The notes beneath the pieces were generated by a model. It had not been told where the DNA came from. It saw only the letters and a program-made list of their open reading frames with translations, and searched no databases. The position numbers were made by a program, and so were the translations under genes. Positions 54,222 through 64,000 of a DNA stretch of 64,000 nucleotides are shown piece by piece. The DNA is from Flagellimonas marinaquae (GTDB lineage Bacteria > Bacteroidota > Bacteroidia > Flavobacteriales > Flavobacteriaceae): assembly GCF_023716465.1 (NCBI RefSeq), contig NZ_CP092415.1, forward strand, positions 186,001-250,000, read 5' to 3'. How positions within the stretch are numbered: the stretch's first letter is position 1; each line of letters opens with the position of its first letter.

Positions 54222-56090
54222 TTATCTTCTACCTGCTTTTTTCTGCTCCTCTGCCTGTTCCATCATCTCGCGCATTTTACGCTGGAACTTGTTCTCCTTT
54301 TTAGGTTTCTTTTTGTTTTCCTGGATCTGGGCATGGATCTTATCCTCGTCCAAAATGTAGTTTTTGATGGCCAACATAATAAAGATGGTAATCAAATTGG
54401 AAATGAAATAGTACAAACTCAAACCACTCGCATAGTTGTTGAAGAAGAACAACATCATAATTGGTGATAGGTACATAATAAATTTCATGTTCGGCATACC
54501 CGGTTGCTGTTGCATCTGCATACTCTGTCCAGTGGTCATCTGCATATAAAAGAAAATCGCTACGGATGCCAAAATTGGGAACAAACTCACGTGATCGCCA
54601 TAAAACGGTATGGTAAAAGGTAGTTCAAAAATGGTATCGTAAGAAGAAAGGTCTTCTGCCCACAAAAACGGCTTTTGTCTTAATGCAAAAGAAGTTGGGA
54701 AAAACATGAACAAGGAGTAGAAAATAGGCAACTGCAACAAGGCTGGCACACAACCGCTCATTGGACTCACCCCTGCCTTGTTATAGACCTTCATGGTCTC
54801 TTGCTGCTTTTTCATGGCGTTGTCCTTGTATTTCTCGTTGATTTCCGAAATCTCGGGCTTCAATACCTTCATTTTGGCTTGCGACAAATAAGATTTGTAC
54901 GTCACCGGAGATAGAGCCAAGCGCACTACTATGGTCATGATAATAATTGCTATACCATAAGGTAGGAACGAGCTTAAGAAAGTATAGAACGGTGTAAAGA
55001 TATATCGGTTGATCCAACCAAAAATACCCCAACCAAAGGGTATGGAGTCCGCCAGTCCCAAATCCTTATAATCATCCAAGACCTTAACATCGGTTGGCCC
55101 ATAATACCAATGCATATTTTGGGACAACTCCCCTCCTTTAAATTCCAAAGGCGCTTTTGTACTGTAAGATTTGGTGAAAAGTATTTCCTTGCTTTCTTCC
55201 TCGACCAAATTGGTAGAAGTTAAAGCTGCGGTTTTAAAATGGTCGTCCGTTGCCAAAATAGAGCTAAAAAAGTGTTGGCGGTACGATAACCATTTTACAT
55301 CCTCCTCAGTTTCCTCATCAAAATCGCTACTTTCCGAAAGTTTGCTAATGTTACCTTCATCGTGATTGTACGTCAATCGGGTATACCGGTTCTCGTACAT
55401 AACACTTTTATTATGTCGTATGCCTTTTAGGTCCCATTCCAAGGTAACTGGTTTACTTGTGTTAAAAACACCGCTCAACCCTTGCGATCTAATGGTAAAA
55501 TCGACCAAATACTCGTTTGGCTTCATTTCGTACCTATACTCCAAATATTGATTATTGGCTACTTTGGCCTTCATGGACAAGACCTGGTTCTCGCCGCTCT
55601 TGGTAAGCGATGGCTCAAAGAACAAATCAGCTGTGCTGAGCGATCTATTATCCGAACTGCTAAAGTTTATCGCAAAATTGGCGTTCCCATCCTTCACCAA
55701 ATACACAGGTATGGAGTCGAAAGTCACATAGTCCTTCATTTTGGCCTCTACGATCTGGCCTCCCTTATTGGAAATTTTCAGCAATAAAACCTCGTTCTCC
55801 AAGGTAGTAATGTCTTCTGCCGTTTGGGTAAACCCAAATGCGCCAACTGTATTTTTATAATCCGCCACCGCAATGGAATCGGTAAGATCGATTACCTTGG
55901 CTTTTTGCACCGGCTCTTTTTGAGCTTCATTTTCGACCTTGGCTGCCTCAGCTTCGATCTTTGCCTGTTCCGCTTTTTGAGCTTCCAACTCTTCTGGTGT
56001 TGGCTGATTTTGGTAAAACATAAAAACCAGTATCCCAAATATCAGTACAAATCCAATAATGGATTTAATATCCAGCTTCTTTTCTTCCAT
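54222..56090 (-). CDS. yidC: Membrane protein insertase YidC
   Basis: A 622-aa insertase that places proteins in the inner membrane with or without SecYEG. An N-terminal helix (about 9-25) is followed by a coiled A/E/K-rich linker, the large periplasmic domain (about 75-350) and the conserved five-helix core (about 365-590), which includes GCVPALLQLPIFYSLFMF and the conserved arginine in the first core helix (RLALSP). The C-terminus is lysine-rich (KKPKKENKFQRKMREM), suited to ribosome contact. It lies 66 bases after pyrG on the same strand; a TATATTTG box at 56133-56140 may be its promoter. Confidence 0.97.
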   Translation of the reverse strand: MEEKKLDIKSIIGFVLIFGILVFMFYQNQPTPEELEAQKAEQAKIEAEAAKVENEAQKEPVQKAKVIDLTDSIAVADYKNTVGAFGFTQTAEDITTLENEVLLLKISNKGGQIVEAKMKDYVTFDSIPVYLVKDGNANFAINFSSSDNRSLSTADLFFEPSLTKSGENQVLSMKAKVANNQYLEYRYEMKPNEYLVDFTIRSQGLSGVFNTSKPVTLEWDLKGIRHNKSVMYENRYTRLTYNHDEGNISKLSESSDFDEETEEDVKWLSYRQHFFSSILATDDHFKTAALTSTNLVEEESKEILFTKSYSTKAPLEFKGGELSQNMHWYYGPTDVKVLDDYKDLGLADSIPFGWGIFGWINRYIFTPFYTFLSSFLPYGIAIIIMTIVVRLALSPVTYKSYLSQAKMKVLKPEISEINEKYKDNAMKKQQETMKVYNKAGVSPMSGCVPALLQLPIFYSLFMFFPTSFALRQKPFLWAEDLSSYDTIFELPFTIPFYGDHVSLFPILASVAIFFYMQMTTGQSMQMQQQPGMPNMKFIMYLSPIMMLFFFNNYASGLSLYYFISNLITIFIMLAIKNYILDEDKIHAQIQENKKKPKKENKFQRKMREMMEQAEEQKKAGRR

Positions 56091-56156
56091 GAATATTATT
56101 TAGTAGAAATCTTTTGTTCGTGTATCAAATGGCAAATATATGCCCAAAACCGGGTT

Positions 56157-58083
<1,927 letters not shown>

Positions 58084-58126
58084 ATATAGGCCTAAAATAC
58101 TATCTTTCCCTCAACAAATCCGAAAA

Positions 58127-58990
58127 ATGAAACGTAGAAATTTTATTGCCACCGCAGCTGTTGGCTCTGCCGGCCTGGCCTCTGGTTCGGCCATGACCTC
58201 CGACCAAGTACTGCCCCAAACATTTAAGTTAAAACACAATATAAACCATAGTGTTTGTGAATGGTGTTTTAGCGATATTCCCTTTGAAGATTTTTTAAAG
58301 ACCTTAAAGGAGCTTGGAGTAAATGCAATTGATTTGATCGGTCCGGACAGATGGCCTATTTTAAAAAAATATGACATTCACTGTTCGATGTGCAACGGTG
58401 CTGAAATAAGTTTGACGGAGGGATGGAACAACCCCAAATATCACGAACAGCTTATTAAGAATTACACCGAAATGATTCCGAAAGTTGCGGAAGCGGGCTA
58501 TACCAACCTAATCTGCTTTAGTGGAAACCGAAATGGCATGAACGATTATGTCGGTCTTCAAAATTGTGTGGACGGCCTTTCACAAATTATTCCATTGGCG
58601 GAAAAACATGGCGTGATAATTCAGATGGAGCTGTTTAACCAAGTAAACCATCCAGATTATATGTGCGACAATTCACTTTGGGGCGTGGAGCTTTGCAAAC
58701 ATTTGGCCAGCGACAATTTTAAATTGCTGTTCGATATCTACCACATGCAAATTCAGGAAGGCGATATTATCCGAAGCATACAAAACTACCACCCCTATTT
58801 TGGGCACTACCACACGGCCGGTGTTCCAGGCAGGCACGAAATTGATGAAACCCAAGAACTCTACTACCCGGCCATTATCAAAGCCATACATGATACCGGA
58901 TTTACAGGCTACGTGGCTCAAGAATTCATTGTGACATGGGAGGATAAAATTGCAGCGCTTAAAGATGCTTTTATGCGGTGCGATGTGTGA
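58127..58990 (+). CDS. Hydroxypyruvate isomerase-like TIM-barrel enzyme
   Basis: A 287-aa protein of the sugar-phosphate isomerase/epimerase (AP endonuclease 2-like) fold, closest in layout to hydroxypyruvate isomerase Hyi. The N-terminus MKRRNFIATAAVGSAGLA looks like a Tat signal (RRNF), so folded export to the periplasm is likely. Metal-site features include the E in QMELFNQ, D in LLFDIYHMQIQEGD, HTAGVPGRHEID and the final E in AQEFI. Substrate is not certain. Confidence 0.88.
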   Translation: MKRRNFIATAAVGSAGLASGSAMTSDQVLPQTFKLKHNINHSVCEWCFSDIPFEDFLKTLKELGVNAIDLIGPDRWPILKKYDIHCSMCNGAEISLTEGWNNPKYHEQLIKNYTEMIPKVAEAGYTNLICFSGNRNGMNDYVGLQNCVDGLSQIIPLAEKHGVIIQMELFNQVNHPDYMCDNSLWGVELCKHLASDNFKLLFDIYHMQIQEGDIIRSIQNYHPYFGHYHTAGVPGRHEIDETQELYYPAIIKAIHDTGFTGYVAQEFIVTWEDKIAALKDAFMRCDV

Positions 58991-59117
58991 CCACAATAAG
59001 ACAAATAGTTTTCCAGTAAACAGTTTTTTGACCAATCGCTATTGAATTTTACAAATAGTAGCGTATTATTCCAAAAACGGACTTAGCTTTGTTTGCATAC
59101 CTGAAATATATACCTCG

Positions 59118-60455
59118 ATGTTCAGCAAAATTCTATCCCGATACAAAAGATTCCAGATAAGCAAGTCGCCCCAACTCAACTTAGTATGGGGCTTTTTTTT
59201 GTACGCATTAATAGGTTTTCTATTACTGTCAATTCCACTCTTTCATAGGACTGATGTTTCATTTTTGGATAACCTATTTATTTCAACCTCGGCCATTTCA
59301 ACAACGGGGCTCGTAACGCTAAGTATTTTTGACTCCTATAATTTCTTTGGACAGTTCATTATCATGGTCCTTATTCAGTTGGGAGGGATTGGGTACATGA
59401 CCTTGACCACCTACTACCTGCTCTTTACGACAAAGCGTATAACCCGATGGCACCAAAAGATCATTGGAGCAGAGTTCACCATGCCCGCCAGCATCCAAAT
59501 AAAGGATTTCATTAAAAGTGTCGTTTACTTCACATTGGTTATGGAGTTTTTGGGAACCATCGCATTCTATATCGCTTTCCACCAAGAAGGAATTACAGGA
59601 CTAAAAGGGGTGTGGTTCTCCTTGTTCCATAGCGTATCGTCCTTTTGCACCGCCGGTTTTAGTTTGTTCAATGATAGTTTTGAAAGTTTTTCGGCAAATA
59701 CGCTGATCAACTGGACCATTTCTATTCTAGCTATCGCAGGGTCCCTAGGTTTTATTGTGATAACGGATGTTTGGTACAGAATTACCGGAAAATCAAAGAA
59801 TATCACATTTACCACCAAGATTATCGTGTATGGCTTTATCCTTCTGCTGGGTATTGGCACCTTGATCTTCTATTTCAACGAACCTTATGCCCAGGTATCC
59901 GACCATCGTCTTATGAAAGCCTTTTTCCAATCAATGACTTCCATGACCACTGTGGGGTTCAATACCGTATCCATTAGTTCACTTTCTCTGCCGCTTCTCC
60001 TTTTGACCATTTTTTTGATGTATATCGGCGCATCGCCATCCGGTACCGCCGGTGGGATGAAGATAACCACATTGACCGCCATGGTAGCTATTTTAAAAAG
60101 TAGGTTGCTTGGACAGAAAAAAATCACCTTCTTAAAAAGAACCATTCCTTTGGAACGGCTTTTTGTGGCGACATCCACCTTTATCCTCTATACATCAATG
60201 ATTTTCCTTTTTAGCTTTTTGCTTTCCTTTACCGAGCAATCCAGCTTTGACAAAATCCTTTTTGAGGTGGCCTCAGCGCTAGGAACCGTAGGCTTGAGCA
60301 CCGGAATTACCACCGACTTGTCCGAGCTTGGGAAATCGCTAATTATCTTATTGATGTTCTTGGGCCGCGTTGGAGTCCTTACCTTTGGTTTTGCTCTGTT
60401 GATGCGAATGACAAAACAACCTTTGGAGGCTAAAAGTGAAGATCTGGCCGTGTAA
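59118..60455 (+). CDS. trkH: TrkH/KtrB-type K+ transporter membrane subunit
   Basis: A 445-aa K+ uptake channel-like subunit made of four M1-P-M2 repeats. The filter glycines sit in STTGLVT, CTAGFSL, TTVGFNT and TVGLSTG (four loops). A GTAGGMKI block follows the third repeat. The N-terminal extension is short, as in KtrB. No trkA or ktrA regulatory subunit lies next to it. A TAGCTTTG box at 59084-59091 may be the promoter, with a leader of about 23 nt. The broken HTH gene follows 25 bases later. Confidence 0.93.
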   Translation: MFSKILSRYKRFQISKSPQLNLVWGFFLYALIGFLLLSIPLFHRTDVSFLDNLFISTSAISTTGLVTLSIFDSYNFFGQFIIMVLIQLGGIGYMTLTTYYLLFTTKRITRWHQKIIGAEFTMPASIQIKDFIKSVVYFTLVMEFLGTIAFYIAFHQEGITGLKGVWFSLFHSVSSFCTAGFSLFNDSFESFSANTLINWTISILAIAGSLGFIVITDVWYRITGKSKNITFTTKIIVYGFILLLGIGTLIFYFNEPYAQVSDHRLMKAFFQSMTSMTTVGFNTVSISSLSLPLLLLTIFLMYIGASPSGTAGGMKITTLTAMVAILKSRLLGQKKITFLKRTIPLERLFVATSTFILYTSMIFLFSFLLSFTEQSSFDKILFEVASALGTVGLSTGITTDLSELGKSLIILLMFLGRVGVLTFGFALLMRMTKQPLEAKSEDLAV

Positions 60456-60480
60456 CTAGCGAGTGGAATCGGTCAAAAAA

Positions 60481-60694
60481 ATGGAGATAAAACTACCTGA
60501 AAGCCCTTGGAATAAAAATCAAGGAACTACAAAAGAAAAAAGGCATCTCTACCTACGACCTCTCATACGAGTCCGTTATTTCGCGCAATCAGATAAATTC
60601 CATAGAAAAAGGGAACATCAATACCTCAATCTGTACTTTGAAGTCACTTGCAGACGCTATGGGACTTAAGGTCAAGGATTTGATTGATTTTTAA
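60481..60694 (+). pseudogene. XRE-family HTH gene broken by one-base shift
   Basis: From 60491 to 60694 one frame encodes 67 residues typical of a small XRE/Cro-type DNA-binding protein (IKIKELQKKKGISTYDLS, then SRNQINSIEKG and LADAMGLKVKDLI). It has no start codon and an in-frame TAA at 60488. An ATG at 60481 lies in another frame; deleting one A from the AAAA at 60489-60492 joins ATG-GAG-ATA to the reading frame and gives a normal 70-aa protein. So it is either a fresh pseudogene, a sequencing error, or a programmed slip. Its 3' end overlaps the DUF922 gene by 23 bases. Confidence 0.75.
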
Positions 60695-61211
60695 GTGCTT
60701 CCACAATCTTCTTATTCCACTCGGCTTGCTTTTCCCGGTTTCGGGAAAAATTGGTCTCCCAATCGTACCGCTCTTGGTATTCTTGTAGTTCCTTTAAAAT
60801 ATCCTGGTATATTTTGCGCACTTCTCCCTTAACATCATCAGAGAAAGAGGTGCGGCGCAGTTTTGCGCGCATTTTACGGGCAAAAAGTTCGGTAATATCA
60901 AAATGTAATTGCTCGTGGGCCAAGGTGTTTTCATTGCACAGCTCCGGCTTGTACCAGCTTTCGTTGGGATAAAAAAACGCATTTACCTCATAATCCAATT
61001 TAACCTCGTGGTGGAGCAAGTTGGCAGAATAGGAATAACTAATACCACTGGCGGTGGTGGCAGCCGATTCGGCTGCCGGGGGAACCTTCCCCTTAAAATC
61101 GGCCCATTTGAGCCTAATATCACTGTTCCATAGAACGCCTTCTTCGATCTCTTGTGCAAAACCCAAAAAACCAAACAGAAAAAAACATCCTATTGCAACT
61201 AGTTTATCCAA
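60672..61211 (-). CDS. DUF922-domain secreted putative zinc protease
   Basis: A 179-aa protein with a secretory signal (about 1-19, GFLGFAQE). It has the DUF922 core: LKWADFKGKVP, YEVNAFFYPNESWYKPE and LAHEQLHFDITELFARK, where HEQLH is an HExxH zinc-protease motif. The C-terminal third is helical and charged. No ATG is available; the TTG at 61211 is the likely start and overlaps the OsmC gene end by 13 bases. It is the last gene of the guaA-LysM-osmC operon. Confidence 0.85.
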   Translation of the reverse strand: MDKLVAIGCFFLFGFLGFAQEIEEGVLWNSDIRLKWADFKGKVPPAAESAATTASGISYSYSANLLHHEVKLDYEVNAFFYPNESWYKPELCNENTLAHEQLHFDITELFARKMRAKLRRTSFSDDVKGEVRKIYQDILKELQEYQERYDWETNFSRNREKQAEWNKKIVEALKNQSNP

Positions 61212-61603
61212 TTAAAATCGATTACTTTTTCAATATCTGGGTGCAAACTGTAATGTACTGGGCAAGTGTTCGCCGTATGCATCAAAATTTTACGGTGTTT
61301 CTCAGAGATGGATGCAGGCAGATCAAACTTTACCTCGATCTTGGAGATTCTCCGTGGATTGGCCGCCATATGCTTGGTAACCTCTGCGGTAGAACCTGCT
61401 ATATCAATTTCCAAATCCCTGGCTTTTATGCCCATCATCGTTATCATACAGTTCGCCAAGCCAGTAGCCACGGTATCCGTAGGGGAAAAAGCCTCTCCCT
61501 TGCCATTGTTGTCCACAGGGGCGTCGGTAATATACTCACTACCTGATCGTAAGTGTACACACGTAGTTCTAAGATTTCCGTTATAGGTTACTTTTGCTGT
61601 CAT
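61199..61603 (-). CDS. OsmC-family peroxiredoxin-like protein
   Basis: A 134-aa OsmC/Ohr-fold protein. The FSPTDTVATGLANCMITMMG block carries the first redox cysteine and the second lies in HTANTCPVHYSL; both are present, so thiol-dependent hydroperoxide reduction is possible. It is cytoplasmic. It overlaps the LysM gene upstream by 23 bases and the DUF922 gene downstream by 13, so all are translated from one message. Confidence 0.93.
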   Translation of the reverse strand: MTAKVTYNGNLRTTCVHLRSGSEYITDAPVDNNGKGEAFSPTDTVATGLANCMITMMGIKARDLEIDIAGSTAEVTKHMAANPRRISKIEVKFDLPASISEKHRKILMHTANTCPVHYSLHPDIEKVIDFNWIN

Positions 61604-63764
61604 TGATTTCTACTTCTTTAATGGTAAGGTTGTCATACTCCATAATGTAACAGGCGCGGTTAAAGTACCCGGAGGTCCAATCGTTAAGATAATCAAATCC
61701 ATTGCCTGCATATTCCGTTAACCCAATGTATTTTGATGTTTCAAACAAATTCTTTTTGTATGCCAGTTTCAATAACACGTCCATGGTCACATCAAATCCT
61801 CGGATGGCATACCTATCCGGTAGTAGGCCATTGTATTTTTTCATATATGCCCTAGTAAAGGTATCATCCGCAGATTCCTTGTAGAACGATGGATAGGTAA
61901 ATTTTAAATTGGATAAATGTGTCTTGGAAACTGCCTCGTGCTCAAATGCCCCGTTAAAGCTTGTGGTGAACATGCGTACATTAACCTTTTCTTGCGGGTT
62001 GTTTGTTGCTGTAACCGAAGAGGTATTGGCAGAGTTTAGAATGGATGTTACACTCGCCACCATATTGGGTTGATCGGTTTCCAAAAATACCCAGTTCTCC
62101 TTTTCGTTGGACAATTGGATCAAAAACCTATCCAAGTGCAACGATTTATTATCGATCACCTTTGCGATTTGGGCAGCAGGAAACTTGCTCAAAATAGAAT
62201 CGTGTGCCACTTGATGGGTAGAATCCGCAATTATGACCACATTCTCATCGGTATGGATTTTCTCCATATATGCCAGCATTTTATCCCTAAGGACTGCATC
62301 TCTGGGAACGGAGAAAAAAACATTGCTGTGACTGAGTTTACTGTCCGATGCAATAGGGGCCACTACGGGAATATTCTTGGTTTTTGCCTGCACGGCAACC
62401 TCGTCCAAAGGTCCGGCGGCCAGTGGTCCTATCACAGCATCTACCCCTGTTAAGGATTCACGGAAAAGTATTTCTTTTACTTTAGCTTGGTCCAACTGGG
62501 TATCGTAAGTTTTTACGTTGACCGATACTCCAAGTTTTTTAATGGAATCCAAAGCGACCATGGCCCCTGTGTAAAAACCAAGGCTCAATGCCAGGTCCCT
62601 TCGGTTTTTGATCAATTCTTCCGCTCTTTGGGTGTCGTTCAAGTTTACCTTGTCCAAACGAAAGGGAAGCATAAAAACCAGCTGTGGTTTATTTTCCACA
62701 TTTATGCTGTCCACCAAATTGATCTTATCCAGCACTAGGGCATTTTTCACTTCTAGTCCTTCTGCTTTTTCTTTGGGCAACTTTAGTACCATTCCCGCTT
62801 TAAGACCATTTTCCAAAGCTGGGTTCAAACGGAACAGTTCTTCTCTGGTAATCTTAAGGTTCTGGGTAATTCTAAATATATTCTGTTTGGGTTTTACCTC
62901 ATAAAAAACAAAGTTGTCGGTGTTCACTATACCGGCCTGAGACTTCTTTTTGGGCAAACGTACTACCATTCCCTCTTTTAGGCCTCCGGCTTTCATTATT
63001 TCCGGATTCAAGCGTACAATAGAATCCGTTGGGATACCATATTCCCTTCCAAGACTATAAAGTGTCATTTTTGGAGGTACCGTGTAAGAAGTAAAAACCT
63101 CTGTTTTCTGTTCCTTTAGGCTATCTCCTTTGGGGCGTGGCAGTTTCAACTCTTCTCCTGCTGCCAAATAATTGGTGTTCTTATCCAATTCCGGGTTTAA
63201 GACCAACAAACTATCGACACTAATTCCGTATTTGTGGGCAATGCTCCAACGTGTCTCTTTAGGTTGAACGGTGTATATTTCGAAATCCAGTTCTTTTTCC
63301 TCATTGGGGTCCACTTCTGGAAAAACAGGAATTTGAAGCACCATTCCCTTGTCCAATGTTTCCGAATACAGCCTTGTGTTATATCTTTTTAATTGTTCTT
63401 CGGTGATCTCATACTTTTGGGTCAGACCAAAAAGGGTTTCCTTTCTTCTTACCCTGTGTCGTGTAAATCGAATCGGCTTCAGCTCTTCTTGTTTTGGCTT
63501 ATCTGGTTTGGCCTCGTTTTTAGTGTCTTCCGCTTTACCGTTCAAGGGTATAATAAGAATCGTGTTCTCCTTAACATCGGAAGCACTCTTGATTTCTTTA
63601 TTGGCCTGTAAAATACTATAGGGCGTTACCCGATATTTTTGAGAGATGCTCTTTAGAGTCTCCCCATCCTTTACAGCATGCGTGGTATAATTTTGTGCGG
63701 AAACCGGCACCATGGCCAACAAAAGGACCATGGTAAAAACCAGTTGTAACATATATTTTTTCAT
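61581..63764 (-). CDS. LysM-repeat protein with periplasmic-binding-like domain
   Basis: A 727-aa periplasmic or surface protein. After a secretory signal (about 1-22, VPVSAQ) come five LysM peptidoglycan-binding modules (about 25-75, 98-150, 158-210, 225-275, 295-345), each opening with a Y/F-x-V-x-x-x-E/K-T-type motif and ending in L-K-L-P or similar. From about residue 365 to the end is a type 1 periplasmic-binding fold ([44 protein letters not shown]). The layout recalls LpoA, which activates a peptidoglycan synthase, although LpoA has TPR-like repeats and no LysM. The ATG at 63764 overlaps the guaA stop (ATGA); a second ATG lies two codons upstream. Confidence 0.88.
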   Translation of the reverse strand: MKKYMLQLVFTMVLLLAMVPVSAQNYTTHAVKDGETLKSISQKYRVTPYSILQANKEIKSASDVKENTILIIPLNGKAEDTKNEAKPDKPKQEELKPIRFTRHRVRRKETLFGLTQKYEITEEQLKRYNTRLYSETLDKGMVLQIPVFPEVDPNEEKELDFEIYTVQPKETRWSIAHKYGISVDSLLVLNPELDKNTNYLAAGEELKLPRPKGDSLKEQKTEVFTSYTVPPKMTLYSLGREYGIPTDSIVRLNPEIMKAGGLKEGMVVRLPKKKSQAGIVNTDNFVFYEVKPKQNIFRITQNLKITREELFRLNPALENGLKAGMVLKLPKEKAEGLEVKNALVLDKINLVDSINVENKPQLVFMLPFRLDKVNLNDTQRAEELIKNRRDLALSLGFYTGAMVALDSIKKLGVSVNVKTYDTQLDQAKVKEILFRESLTGVDAVIGPLAAGPLDEVAVQAKTKNIPVVAPIASDSKLSHSNVFFSVPRDAVLRDKMLAYMEKIHTDENVVIIADSTHQVAHDSILSKFPAAQIAKVIDNKSLHLDRFLIQLSNEKENWVFLETDQPNMVASVTSILNSANTSSVTATNNPQEKVNVRMFTTSFNGAFEHEAVSKTHLSNLKFTYPSFYKESADDTFTRAYMKKYNGLLPDRYAIRGFDVTMDVLLKLAYKKNLFETSKYIGLTEYAGNGFDYLNDWTSGYFNRACYIMEYDNLTIKEVEINDSKSNL

Positions 63765-64000
63765 TCCCATTCTATAGTTGCAGGTGGTTTGGAACTAATG
63801 TCGTACACCACTCTATTAACGCCTTTAACCTTGTTTATTATATCGTTAGAGGTCTTTTGCAAAAATTCGTAGGGCAAATTTACCCAATCGGCGGTCATCC
63901 CATCGGTGCTTTCCACCGCTCTGAGCGCCACACATTTTTCGTAGGTACGCTCATCTCCCATGACCCCTACACTATCTACGGGCAAAAGCATGGCTCCGGC
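63761..64000 (-). CDS. guaA: GMP synthase, C-terminal part
   Basis: Only the last 79 codons are in the window; the gene continues beyond the right edge. [17 protein letters not shown], then [16 protein letters not shown] and [18 protein letters not shown] (the invariant GuaA C-terminus) identify the glutamine-hydrolysing GMP synthase dimerisation domain. Its stop overlaps the LysM-protein ATG, so it leads a four-gene overlapping operon. Confidence 0.96.
   Translation of the reverse strand, partial: AGAMLLPVDSVGVMGDERTYEKCVALRAVESTDGMTADWVNLPYEFLQKTSNDIINKVKGVNRVVYDISSKPPATIEWE

Overview
The window comes from a marine-type member of the Flavobacteriaceae (Bacteroidota); the Muricauda/Allomuricauda group would fit, but the genus is a guess. 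The signs are moderately low G+C, secretory signals ending in VSAQ/AQ-type sites, short lipoprotein signals ending in SC or AC, candidate promoters of the Bacteroidota TTG / TAnnTTTG type, and a gene complement (propeller-type LytS kinase, GIN-domain and fasciclin lipoproteins, type II NADH dehydrogenase, GH31-GlgB pair) usual for the group. It is a chromosomal core segment. I see no rRNA, tRNA, insertion sequence, prophage or CRISPR array.

Layout, left to right. 0.2-5 kb: a membrane histidine kinase with its receiver protein, then a Kef-type K+/H+ antiporter with its flavodoxin-fold partner. 5-12.2 kb: a cadherin-like lipoprotein, an unrecognised secreted protein, and a LytS/LytTR two-component pair. 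12.2-17 kb: a gene-poor gap, a Crp/Fnr regulator with a DoxX-like membrane protein, cmk and lon. 17.1-20.1 kb: an ECF sigma factor, a putative anti-sigma factor and two secreted beta-solenoid proteins. 20.2-27.3 kb: an MFS transporter, an M48 lipoprotein protease, a GH31 alpha-glucosidase and glycogen branching enzyme. 27.5-36.5 kb: a collagen-like lipoprotein, tandem methionine sulfoxide reductases B, lpdA, aroQ, two beta-barrel proteins, xerD, ndh and an M20 hydrolase. 36.5-43 kb: a second ECF sigma factor with a membrane partner, PlsC-like acyltransferase, NUDIX hydrolase, cyclophilin lipoprotein, DoxX-like and outer-membrane proteins. 41.7-49.2 kb: a divergent membrane gene cluster (TRIC-RDD / SpoIIM-membrane protein-DUF4129-DUF4350-MoxR-DUF58). 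49.2-64 kb: nitronate monooxygenase, mnmA, a four-domain fasciclin lipoprotein, yidC, pyrG, a TIM-barrel isomerase, trkH, a frame-broken HTH gene, and an overlapping guaA-LysM-osmC-DUF922 operon running off the right edge.

The most informative non-coding signals are: an identical 12-base element with identical spacing to a CTAT element upstream of both ECF sigma genes; several TAnnTTTG boxes lying 4-5 nt from start codons, which suggests leaderless transcripts; a regularly spaced inverted-repeat cluster upstream of the fasciclin gene; an unassigned terminator near 54.16 kb; and a single-base frame break in a small HTH gene. No wholly new system is proven here. The two clusters most worth following are the MoxR/DUF58 membrane operon and the guaA-linked LysM plus periplasmic-binding-fold protein.
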